From: Bacteroides sp. M10
GTDB taxonomy: Bacteria; Bacteroidota; Bacteroidia; Bacteroidales; Bacteroidaceae
Reading direction: 5' to 3'
Assembly (NCBI RefSeq): GCF_014334015.1
Contig: NZ_CP060488.1
Coordinates: 2,004,501 to 2,068,500, forward strand
Length of the DNA stretch: 64,000 nucleotides
Position 1 is the stretch's first letter; every line of letters begins with the position of its first letter. Below are positions 36,117-44,494 of the stretch, in pieces. A program made the translations under genes and the position numbers. The notes beneath the pieces are model-generated. The model worked only from the letters and a program-made list of their open reading frames with translations, searched no databases and was not told the origin of the DNA.

Positions 36117-37491
36117 TTTTTGTTTCTAATAGTTCCTTTATTTCAGGGACATAGTTGTCAATGTCTCCAGCCCCCAAAGTGATTAATACTTCAATGTTTT
36201 TATCTTTCAGAATGTTCAGTATATCTTCCTTTTTGCACATACTTTTTTCAATACCCGGACGGAGATTGTCATAAATCAGTTTGCTGGTGACGCCCGGAAT
36301 CGGTGCTTCACGTGCTGGATAGATGTCTACCAGAATCACTTCGTCGAGTAGCGACAGGCTATCGGCAAAATCTTGATAGAAGTCGCGGGTGCGGGTGTAG
36401 AGATGCGGCTGGAAGATGGCTGTGATCTTCTTGTCCTTGTAAAGTTCGCGCATAGACAACACGCTCTGTTTGATTTCAGAGGGGTGGTGGGCGTAGTCAC
36501 TCAAAAAGACGATACGGTCGTTCTTGATCTTGAAGTCGAACCGGCGGTCTACTCCGCGGAAACTTGCCATGCCTCTTTTTATTTCTTCATCGGTCACCCC
36601 GTTAAGGTGTGCCAATGCCATGGCGGCTACGCCGTTTTCTATGTTGATGCTAACCGGAATTCCCAGTTGAATATCGTTGATACGGGTGTCCGGGGCAACA
36701 AAGTCGATGAATATTTCTCCGTTTCCGATGCGGATGTTTTCTGCATGGAAGTCGCCTTCGTCACGTGAGTAAGTATAGACACGAACGCCCGGCTGCACTT
36801 TGGGTTGCAGGGAGATGCCTTTGCGGATAATCAGTGCGCCACCCGGTTGGATAAGCGTGGTATAATGCTCGAAACTTTCCAGGTAGGCTTGTTCTGTGCC
36901 GTAGATGTCCAAATGATCGGGGTCGGTAGATGTAATTACGGTCATATAGGGCGACAGCCAGTGGAAAGAACGGTCGAACTCATCTGCTTCAATCACCGTG
37001 TAAGGGCTTGTTTGAGAGAGTAGCAGGTTGGTGCCGTAGTTCTTCGAGATTCCTCCGAGAAAAGCGGTACATTCCACGTGCGATTGATGGAGCAAATGGG
37101 CTGTCATTGTCGATGTGGTTGTTTTTCCGTGAGTACCTGCCACGCACAGACCTTTGCTCGAATGGGTAATTGTTCCCAATACTTGGGCGCGTTTCTGTAT
37201 TTCGAATCCGTTGTTGCGGAAATAAACGATTTCTTCATGTTCCTGCGGAACGGCGGGCGTGTATATGACTAACGTGCTTTCCTTGTCTTTGCAGGCTTCG
37301 GGAATCAGGTCGACGTTTTCTTCATAATGTATTTGTGCACCTTCAGCGATCAGGGTTTCAGTCAATGGAGTAGGGGTACGGTCATATCCGGCCACTACCT
37401 TGCCTTTGAAGAGAAAGTAGCGTACAAGTGCACTCATACCGATGCCGCCGGCACCTACGAAATAGACTGATTTTATCGTTTCTATATTCAT
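36091..37491 (-). CDS. murC: UDP-N-acetylmuramate--L-alanine ligase
   Basis: Adds L-alanine to UDP-MurNAc, the first step of stem peptide synthesis, in the cytoplasm. The protein has 466 residues. The N-terminal Rossmann part starts YFVGAGGIGMSALVRYFL. The ATP loop is CVAGTHGKTTTSTMTAHLL. The ligase middle domain has TDPDHLDIY. The C-terminal domain includes SDYAHHPSEIK and AIFQPHLYTRTRDF. The last seven residues come from the spacer repeat rather than the enzyme fold. Confidence 0.97.
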   Translation of the reverse strand: MNIETIKSVYFVGAGGIGMSALVRYFLFKGKVVAGYDRTPTPLTETLIAEGAQIHYEENVDLIPEACKDKESTLVIYTPAVPQEHEEIVYFRNNGFEIQKRAQVLGTITHSSKGLCVAGTHGKTTTSTMTAHLLHQSHVECTAFLGGISKNYGTNLLLSQTSPYTVIEADEFDRSFHWLSPYMTVITSTDPDHLDIYGTEQAYLESFEHYTTLIQPGGALIIRKGISLQPKVQPGVRVYTYSRDEGDFHAENIRIGNGEIFIDFVAPDTRINDIQLGIPVSINIENGVAAMALAHLNGVTDEEIKRGMASFRGVDRRFDFKIKNDRIVFLSDYAHHPSEIKQSVLSMRELYKDKKITAIFQPHLYTRTRDFYQDFADSLSLLDEVILVDIYPAREAPIPGVTSKLIYDNLRPGIEKSMCKKEDILNILKDKNIEVLITLGAGDIDNYVPEIKELLETKKLRMNNEE

Positions 37492-37604
37492 TTCTTCTGT
37501 TTTTTATTTTAGTACGGATTACGTCGTTTGATCCCGGAGCTATACCGCTACTTCAACCTGTGTGCAATCCGATAATCTATTTATCTGTTTTTTGCTTCTG
37601 TTTA

Positions 37605-38723
37605 TCAGCTCTTTGCTTCCGCCAGTTTGATAACCTCCTGTGCGATGATTCTCGCAGAATCGGGCAAAGCCAGCTTGGCGATATTCTCTTTCAGTTCTTT
37701 CAGTTTCTGTTCGTCATTGACGGTGGATAATGCTACATCCATCAAGGTTGTTTCTGCTTCACTGTCTTTGACGTAGATAGCTGCCTGCTTATTCACCAAT
37801 GCTAAGGCATTCTTAGTCTGATGGTCTTCCGCTACATTGGGCGAAGGCACTAAAATAACAGGTTTATGTAACAGGCAGAACTCTGAAATGGAACCTGCCC
37901 CCGCACGGGAAATCACAAGATCGGCTGCTGCGTATGCGGCTGCCATGTCTTTGATGAAATCCGTTACATATAAGTTCGGAAGTGCGCCTGCAGCTTTCAC
38001 GGCTTCTTTCACTTGCGGGTAGTAGTATTTGCCCGTTTGCCAGATGAATTGCACGTCCGTGTTTTCTTTGATGGTTGCCAGTCCGGCTGTCAGCGTATTG
38101 TTGATGGTACGTGCACCCAGGCTGCCGCCTACAATCAGAATCGTTTTTTTGCCGGGCTGTAAGTTGAAGGAGCGCAATGCTTCTTCTTTAGACGGCATAT
38201 CCTTTGTCAGGTTTTGGCGGACAGGATTCCCCGTCATAATAATCTTGTCTGCAGGGAAGAACTTTTCCATTCCGTCATAAGCTACACAAATCACTTTTGC
38301 TTTCTGTGCCAGGAGCTTATTGGTCACTCCGGCATAAGAGTTTTGTTCCTGGATTAATGTCGGTACTCCCATCATTCCGGCAGTCTTCAATGTAGGTCCG
38401 CTTGCATATCCGCCTACGCCTACCGCCACTTGTGGGCGGAAGTCCTTGATAACTTTGCGTGCTTTCCACTGGCTGCGCATCAGTTTAATCAATACAGATA
38501 CATTTTTCCATAAACGTTTGCGGTCGAATCCGGCAATCGGAAGCCCGATAATACGGTAGCCTGCATCGGGAACCCGTTGCATTTCCATACGTCCTTCAGC
38601 ACCTACAAAGAGAATTTCTGCGTCGGGGCGTAGCTCTATTATAGCGTTTGCGATAGAGACGGCAGGAAAGATATGTCCTCCTGTTCCTCCACCACTGATA
38701 ATAATTCTAAGTTCTTTTTCCAT
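37605..38723 (-). CDS. murG: UDP-N-acetylglucosamine transferase MurG
   Basis: A peripheral inner membrane glycosyltransferase (GT28) that converts lipid I to lipid II. The protein has 372 residues. The GSGGTGGH-type loop is IIISGGGTGGHIFPAVSIA. The lipid-facing loop VGGYASGPTLKTAG and the nucleotide-sugar part ISRAGAGSISEFCLLHKPVILVP are clear. It lies between ftsW and murC. The spacer to murC carries a decayed ACGGATTAC / GCAATCCG inverted word. Confidence 0.97.
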   Translation of the reverse strand: MEKELRIIISGGGTGGHIFPAVSIANAIIELRPDAEILFVGAEGRMEMQRVPDAGYRIIGLPIAGFDRKRLWKNVSVLIKLMRSQWKARKVIKDFRPQVAVGVGGYASGPTLKTAGMMGVPTLIQEQNSYAGVTNKLLAQKAKVICVAYDGMEKFFPADKIIMTGNPVRQNLTKDMPSKEEALRSFNLQPGKKTILIVGGSLGARTINNTLTAGLATIKENTDVQFIWQTGKYYYPQVKEAVKAAGALPNLYVTDFIKDMAAAYAAADLVISRAGAGSISEFCLLHKPVILVPSPNVAEDHQTKNALALVNKQAAIYVKDSEAETTLMDVALSTVNDEQKLKELKENIAKLALPDSARIIAQEVIKLAEAKS

Positions 38724-38760
38724 CCTAATTCTTTTTTCTATCCGTTGTTCAACGTTTTTC

Positions 38761-38788
38761 GTTCACCACTCACCGTTCACCACTCACC
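38761..38788. repeat. Two perfect 14-bp tandem copies at the end of ftsW
   Basis: GTTCACCACTCACC occurs twice in a row, with a diverged GTTCAACG/GTTTATC on either side. The second copy contains the ftsW stop codon. Confidence 0.7.
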
Positions 38789-40106
38789 GTTTATCAATAT
38801 CATGCTCATCTTCAAACTTGGCATCGCTGTTCAGAATCTGTGCTGTCGGTTCGGCGGCAGTCTGTGCCTCGGAACTTGCAGCTGCATCTGCCTCTAATTG
38901 CAGTTGGATCTGTGCATCGTGCGCTTTTTGTTCTTCCAGATGGGCGGTATATCGGCTTACACTTAATATCATACCGATATAAGCGCAGTTGATTAACGTG
39001 CTTGTACCTCCTTTGCTGACCAAAGGCAGGGGCTGGCCGGTGACGGGGAATAATCCGACGGCAACCATCATATTCAATATTGCTTGCGATACCAGTAGCA
39101 ACGCAATGCCCATAACGAGAAAGGCGGGGAAGGTTCGCTCGCATTTCTGGGCGATTCGTCCGGCTCGCATCAGCAGCCATAGATAGAGGAATACCACAAA
39201 TATTCCTCCGATTAATCCCATTTCTTCAATCACAATCGCAAAGATAAAATCGGAGAATGCCTGACTAAGGAAGTCACGTTGTATCGAGTTTCCCGGACCT
39301 TTGCCGACTACGTGGCTGGTAGCAATGGCGATGCGTGCATGCGCCACCTGTGCATCTTTGTCAATATCAAATTTGGCAGCCGGCACTTCCTCCTTCTCAA
39401 AGAAGCCGGAAACACGATTCTGCCACGTTTCGAAACGGTGAAGTCCCGGAGTGTTATGCAGCGTTTTGGCGGGAATAGCCATCAGTATACCTACGGCAAC
39501 ACCGCCCACAAGTGCCAATATTCCCAACATTCCAAATAGCTTTTTTGCTGACACCCGGCCGATAAACATCATCATGCATACTACTCCGAAAAGCAGCATG
39601 GCTGTCGAAAGGTTTTCCGGTGCGATAAGCAGGAATACCAGTCCGGTGAGGATCATGATATATTTGAAGGCGTTCGGGTTGGCTCCGTATTCGTCCTGCC
39701 TTTTGGACAGGATGAATGAGACGGCAATGATAACCGCCATCTTTGCCAATTCCGAAGGCTGGAACTGTAATCCCATAAAGGTCATCCAGCGGGCTGCCCC
39801 ATTGACACGGTCCCCTGTGATGATACCCATCAGCGTGACAAATGCCAATAGAACCAGGGAAATCGGATACAGAAAGACCGGAAATACCTGGAACCATTTG
39901 TAGGGAACATTATGCAGAAACACTACTACCACAGCACCTACCATCAGGATGATGGAGTGTTGTGTAATCGGTCCCCAATGGTCGCCACTTTTGTAAGTCA
40001 GTGTCGACGCTGCCGAGAACACCTCGATAATAGAGATGAGGCAGAGACAGAGGAAGATAATCCAGATTACCTTGTCACCTTTGAATATGTTCTTTAATAA
40101 ATCCAA
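38784..40106 (-). CDS. ftsW: Septal peptidoglycan polymerase FtsW
   Basis: A SEDS-family glycosyltransferase with about ten membrane segments that polymerises septal peptidoglycan together with FtsI. It has 440 residues, starting MDLLKNIFKGDKVIW. The start codon is TTG: no ATG or GTG lies in frame before the first membrane segment or between it and the upstream stop. Conserved parts are RWMTFMGLQFQPSELAKMAVI, GPGNSIQRDFLSQAFSDFIFAI, and LPLVSKGGTSTLINC. A cytoplasmic tail of about 55 residues is Ala/Glu-rich. The last codons and stop lie in the 14-base tandem repeat. Confidence 0.95.
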   Translation of the reverse strand: MDLLKNIFKGDKVIWIIFLCLCLISIIEVFSAASTLTYKSGDHWGPITQHSIILMVGAVVVVFLHNVPYKWFQVFPVFLYPISLVLLAFVTLMGIITGDRVNGAARWMTFMGLQFQPSELAKMAVIIAVSFILSKRQDEYGANPNAFKYIMILTGLVFLLIAPENLSTAMLLFGVVCMMMFIGRVSAKKLFGMLGILALVGGVAVGILMAIPAKTLHNTPGLHRFETWQNRVSGFFEKEEVPAAKFDIDKDAQVAHARIAIATSHVVGKGPGNSIQRDFLSQAFSDFIFAIVIEEMGLIGGIFVVFLYLWLLMRAGRIAQKCERTFPAFLVMGIALLLVSQAILNMMVAVGLFPVTGQPLPLVSKGGTSTLINCAYIGMILSVSRYTAHLEEQKAHDAQIQLQLEADAAASSEAQTAAEPTAQILNSDAKFEDEHDIDKR

Positions 40107-40138
40107 TCTTGTAGCAATTAAAAATTAATAATTAGAAA

Positions 40139-41473
40139 TTAAAGGGCGCGGACACATTCCTTAAACTGGTCGCCACGGTCTTCATAGCTCTTGAAGAGGT
40201 CGAAAGAGGCGCAGCAAGGGCTCAATAATACCGTTTCACCTTTCTTTGCCAGTTTGTAGGCTGCTTCTACGGCATCCTTCATTCCGGTTTGTACGTCTGC
40301 TACGGGCAGGCCGAAACGATCGAAGAATTCGTGAAGTTTTTCGTTGTGAAGTCCCAGATATACCAGTGCTGAACACTTTTCGCGTACCAGATCTTCAATT
40401 TCAGTATAGTCGTTTCCTTTATCTTTACCACCGAGAATCAATACCGTTTTGGTAGTCATGCTTTGCAGGGCATACCAGCAGGAGTTGACATTCGTGGCTT
40501 TAGAGTCGTTAATAAAATCAATTCCGCGCACACGTGCCACCTTTTCCAACCGATGTTCCACTCCCTTGAAATCAGAGAGGGCTTTCCGGATGTTTTCTTT
40601 GGTGATGCCGGCAAGGTTTGCCGAGATACCGGCGGCTAAAGAGTTGTACAGGTTGTGTTGTCCTGTCAGGGCCAGTTCCTCTTGCTCCATGTTGAAGGCA
40701 ATCGGTTCGGTGATTTTCACTTCGTGATCTTCTACGTATGCAATCGCTCCGTCCTCTTTTACAGCGGCAAAAGGATACAAGTGAGCTTTCAGACCATGTT
40801 TTGCCAGTTCTTGTCTGATGATAGGGTCATCGTTCCAGAAGATGAAAGCATCGTCCGGTGTTTGGTTCTGGGTGATGCGGAATTTAGCGTCGATGTAATT
40901 CTGCATACAATGGTCGTAGCGATCAAGATGGTCCGGAGTGATGTTCATCAATACGGCGATGTTCGCACGGAAGTTATACATATTATCCAGCTGGAAAGAG
41001 CTAAGTTCGATAATATAATAATCATGGTAATCTTCGGCTACCTGCAAAGCAAGACTTTTGCCGATGTTGCCTGCCAAACCTACGTTCAGACCTGCGCTTT
41101 TGAAAATGTGGTAGATCAGGGAAGTCGTTGTAGTCTTTCCGTTAGAACCTGTAATACAGATCATTTTGGCATCAGTATAGCGTCCGGCAAACTCTATCTC
41201 GGAGATCACCGGTGTGCCTTGAGCTTTCAGTTTCAGGATGATCGGGGCGTTATTCGGGATACCGGGGCTTTTGATTACCTCGTCGGCATTCAGAATGAGT
41301 TCTTCGGTATGGTGTCCTTCTTCCCAGGCAATCTGATGGCTGTCGAGAAGTTCCTTATACTTGTCCTTGATAGCGGACATGTCCGAAACAAACGTCTCAA
41401 ATCCTTTGACTTTAGCAAGTACGGCTGCACCTGCGCCGCTTTCGCCAGCTCCTAAAATTACTATTCTTTTCAT
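40139..41473 (-). CDS. murD: UDP-N-acetylmuramoylalanine--D-glutamate ligase
   Basis: Adds D-glutamate to UDP-MurNAc-L-Ala in the cytoplasm. The protein has 444 residues. The N-terminal part starts IVILGAGESGAGAAVLA. The ATP loop is CITGSNGKTTTTSLIYHIF. The middle domain has NITPDHLDRYDH and FKGVEHRLEKV with NDSKATN. The C-terminal domain ends LLSPCCASFDLFKSYEDRGDQFK, the MurD hallmark. It lies between mraY and ftsW. Confidence 0.97.
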   Translation of the reverse strand: MKRIVILGAGESGAGAAVLAKVKGFETFVSDMSAIKDKYKELLDSHQIAWEEGHHTEELILNADEVIKSPGIPNNAPIILKLKAQGTPVISEIEFAGRYTDAKMICITGSNGKTTTTSLIYHIFKSAGLNVGLAGNIGKSLALQVAEDYHDYYIIELSSFQLDNMYNFRANIAVLMNITPDHLDRYDHCMQNYIDAKFRITQNQTPDDAFIFWNDDPIIRQELAKHGLKAHLYPFAAVKEDGAIAYVEDHEVKITEPIAFNMEQEELALTGQHNLYNSLAAGISANLAGITKENIRKALSDFKGVEHRLEKVARVRGIDFINDSKATNVNSCWYALQSMTTKTVLILGGKDKGNDYTEIEDLVREKCSALVYLGLHNEKLHEFFDRFGLPVADVQTGMKDAVEAAYKLAKKGETVLLSPCCASFDLFKSYEDRGDQFKECVRAL

Positions 41474-41575
41474 CTACAATAATGTGCCCTTATTTTCTAA
41501 TTGATTGATTTATCTATTAGCTGTGCACATCTTTAAAAGTTTATAATCGGGTTAATGCTCTCTATATTTTTAATT

Positions 41576-41652
41576 AGGCACGGATTACGCGGATTTCACG
41601 GTTTTAAGGGATTATGCAGTTAAAGCCGCGTTAATCCGTGTAATCCGTGCCT
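41576..41652. repeat. Long inverted repeat between mraY and murD
   Basis: AGGCACGGATTACGCGGATT (41576-41595) pairs with AATCCGTGTAATCCGTGCCT (41633-41652) with one mismatch. An inner CGGTTTTAA/TTAAAGCCG pairing continues the stem, so almost all 77 bases can fold. It lies 5 bases beyond the mraY stop. Confidence 0.8.
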
Positions 41653-41657
41653 TCATT

Positions 41658-42926
41658 TTATCTAATCTTTAATGTTATAATCGTTATTGCTGCCAATACA
41701 ATCGTTACAATCCAGAACCGGACGGTGATCTTTGATTCGTGAAACAGTTGGTCGGGTTTGGTGAATTTCACCGTGCATCCCGGTTCAATCAGGCTCATCG
41801 AAGTGCGGAAGTGATCGTGAATCGGTGTGCGCTTGAACAATCGTTGTTTCACACCTTTTCGTTTTCCTGCCTTATAATAAGCCCGTTGCAGGATGACCGA
41901 CAGGTTTTCTACCAGGAATACACCGCAAAGAATCGGTATCAGCAACTCTTTGTGGATGATGATGGCAAACACTGCGATAATACCGCCGATAGTAAGACTG
42001 CCTGTGTCTCCCATAAATACTTGTGCCGGATAGGCATTGTACCATAGGAAACCGATCAGTGCACCGATAAAGGCGCAGATATAGATTACGAGTTCTTCCG
42101 AGCCCGGAATATACATGATGTTCAGGTAGCCTGCAAATTCGATATGCGATGATACATAGGCCAGTACCCCCAACGTTGCACCGATAATTGCCGAGTTCCC
42201 GGCCGCCATTCCGTCCATACCGTCATTCAGGTTGGCACCGTTTGATACGGCGGTAACTACAATGATTGTGACAATGACGAACAATATCCATCCGGCTGTT
42301 TGCGCATGTTCTCCCATGAACGAAACCAGATCGGCATAATCAAGGTTGTTGCTCTTGAAAAAAGGAATCGTTGTCTGGGTAGATTTCAGGTCATTCGTTC
42401 CGTGTATCACTTCCATCTCCCTTCCCGGATTATGCACTTCGATATTCTCACGGATCACTACGTCCGGACTTAGGTACAAAGTCATGCCGACAATTAAACC
42501 TAAACCAACCTGCCCGATGATTTTGAATTTACCATGCAAACCTTCCTTGTCTCTTTTGAAGATTTTGATATAGTCGTCTGCAAATCCGAGTGATCCCAAC
42601 CATATAGTAGTGATTAGCATCAGTATCATGTATATATTATGCAGTTTACCTAACAGTAAACAAGGTATCAGGATGGCTACAATGATGATAACACCACCCA
42701 TGCTCGGCACGCCCACCTTGTTGACGCCGAACGGGTCGGTTTTAGCATCACGCTGCGTTTCTGTGATTTGCTTCCTTTTGAGTAGGTTGATGAACTTGTC
42801 TCCCCAGATACTTGAAATCAGTAACGCGAGGATAACCGCCATCAAAGCACGGAATGAAGTATATCCAAACATTCCCGCTCCTGGAAAATTGAGCTTATGT
42901 AGCCATTCAAATAGATAGTATAACAT
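41658..42926 (-). CDS. mraY: Phospho-N-acetylmuramoyl-pentapeptide transferase
   Basis: The integral membrane enzyme that transfers phospho-MurNAc-pentapeptide to undecaprenyl phosphate, giving lipid I. It has 422 residues and about ten membrane segments. The catalytic Asp pair is in LGFADDYIKIFKRDKEGL. The NGANLNDGMDGMAAGN loop and the C-terminal KRTPIHDHFRTSM histidine motif are present. An extracytoplasmic insertion around 165-205 (NPGREMEVIHGTNDLKST) is longer than in E. coli. murF, which usually lies between murE and mraY, is not here. Confidence 0.97.
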   Translation of the reverse strand: MLYYLFEWLHKLNFPGAGMFGYTSFRALMAVILALLISSIWGDKFINLLKRKQITETQRDAKTDPFGVNKVGVPSMGGVIIIVAILIPCLLLGKLHNIYMILMLITTIWLGSLGFADDYIKIFKRDKEGLHGKFKIIGQVGLGLIVGMTLYLSPDVVIRENIEVHNPGREMEVIHGTNDLKSTQTTIPFFKSNNLDYADLVSFMGEHAQTAGWILFVIVTIIVVTAVSNGANLNDGMDGMAAGNSAIIGATLGVLAYVSSHIEFAGYLNIMYIPGSEELVIYICAFIGALIGFLWYNAYPAQVFMGDTGSLTIGGIIAVFAIIIHKELLIPILCGVFLVENLSVILQRAYYKAGKRKGVKQRLFKRTPIHDHFRTSMSLIEPGCTVKFTKPDQLFHESKITVRFWIVTIVLAAITIITLKIR

Positions 42927-43016
42927 AAATAATTTGCCAATTTATTGATGTGTTGTTATGCCGGTTGCTGTCGGATAGATAACGAAGCCGGTCGGCATAT
43001 TAGCACAGTCTATTCA

Positions 43017-44465
43017 TTATTTAAAAATTTCTTTGAGTACTTCTTTGTCATCAAAATGATGTTTCACTCCTTTTATCTCCTGGTAATTCTCATGTCCTTT
43101 TCCGGCAACGAGAATTACATCTCCTTTCTCTGCCAGCATGCAAGCCGTGCGAATTGCTTCTTTACGGTCGGCAATGCTTAGTGTTTTCTTCATATCTTCC
43201 GCATCCAGTCCGGCAAGCATATCATTGATGATGTCTTGCGGCTCTTCAAAGCGCGGATTGTCGGAAGTGATGATGACGCGGTCACTCGCTTTGGCAGCTT
43301 CCTTTGCCATGATGGGGCGTTTGCCCTTGTCGCGGTTGCCGCCGGCGCCTACCACAGTAATCACTTTTCCTTTTCCTTCAAGCACTCCATGAATAGCGTT
43401 CAGTACATTAATGAGAGCATCCGGGGTATGTGCATAATCAACAATCGCCGTAATTCCCTGCGGTGAGCGGACTGCATCGAAGCGTCCGGCTACCGGATGA
43501 AGTGTGCTAAGAGCTACAAGCACCTCTTCCTCTTTCTTGCCTAACAGAACTGCCGCCCCGAATACCGCCAACAAATTGGAAGCATTGAACTTTCCGATAA
43601 ACTGAACTGCCAGTTCATGATTGTTGAAATCGAGCAGCATCCCTTCGAAATGAGACTCTAATACCCGTCCTTTAAAGTCGCTAAGACTTCTCAATGAATA
43701 AGTATAGACCTTCGAACGTGTGTTCTGTGTCATTACCAATCCGTTTTTATCGTCCAGATTGGTCAGGCTGAATGCATTTTTCGGCAGATCGTCAAAGAAC
43801 TTCTTCTTCGCTTTCAGATAGTTCTCTACTGTTTTATGATAGTCGAGATGGTCGCGGGTCAGATTGGTAAAAATCCCTCCTGCAAACTTTAATCCACTGA
43901 TACGTTTCTGTGCAATCGAGTGGGAGCTGACTTCCATGAAAACATATTTGCATCCTTCATCTGCCATCCGTCCCAGCAAACAGTTCAACGTGATTGGATC
44001 AGGAGTAGTATGTTCTGTCGGAATCGGTTCATCATCGATGTAATTGCAAACGGTAGAAATCAATCCCACCTTATATCCGAAATAACGGAATGTATTATAT
44101 AATAAGGTAGCGATTGTTGTTTTTCCATTCGTTCCGGTAACGCCGACCAGTTCCAACTTGGAAGTCGGGTCTCCATAAAAGGTAGTGGCAATCTTTCCTA
44201 CCGCATCTTCGCTGTCTTTTACTTGTACATAGGTGATCCCCGGCACAGGCTCTTCCGGCATATCCTCGCAAAGGATGGCGATTGCTCCTTTTGCGATGGC
44301 AGCAGGTATATAAGCATGGCCGTCGGCTTGTGTGCCGCGCATTGCCATGAATAGCTGTCCGGCTTCCACTAGACGGGAGTCGATGTTGACACCGGTGATT
44401 TCTATGTTTGAATCTCCGGCTACCTCTACCGGTTGGATTGCTTTCAGTAATTCATTTAATAACAT
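43017..44465 (-). CDS. murE: UDP-MurNAc-tripeptide ligase, meso-diaminopimelate type
   Basis: Adds the third amino acid to the stem peptide. The ATG at 44465 gives 482 residues; a TTG four codons upstream is not favoured. The ATP loop is [20 protein letters not shown]. The conserved TTPDPITLN and DYAHTPDAL segments are present. The DNPR motif in [12 protein letters not shown] (about residue 405) is the meso-diaminopimelate marker, so the wall is expected to be Gram-negative type. It follows ftsI by 29 bases. Confidence 0.97.
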   Translation of the reverse strand: MLLNELLKAIQPVEVAGDSNIEITGVNIDSRLVEAGQLFMAMRGTQADGHAYIPAAIAKGAIAILCEDMPEEPVPGITYVQVKDSEDAVGKIATTFYGDPTSKLELVGVTGTNGKTTIATLLYNTFRYFGYKVGLISTVCNYIDDEPIPTEHTTPDPITLNCLLGRMADEGCKYVFMEVSSHSIAQKRISGLKFAGGIFTNLTRDHLDYHKTVENYLKAKKKFFDDLPKNAFSLTNLDDKNGLVMTQNTRSKVYTYSLRSLSDFKGRVLESHFEGMLLDFNNHELAVQFIGKFNASNLLAVFGAAVLLGKKEEEVLVALSTLHPVAGRFDAVRSPQGITAIVDYAHTPDALINVLNAIHGVLEGKGKVITVVGAGGNRDKGKRPIMAKEAAKASDRVIITSDNPRFEEPQDIINDMLAGLDAEDMKKTLSIADRKEAIRTACMLAEKGDVILVAGKGHENYQEIKGVKHHFDDKEVLKEIFK

Positions 44466-44494
44466 CACTCTATTCAATTTTTAATCTTTAATTT

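Noticed and set aside
40655..41455. 266-codon frame antisense to murD
   Set aside because: Composition is that of a shadow frame; murD is complete and conserved over the same bases.
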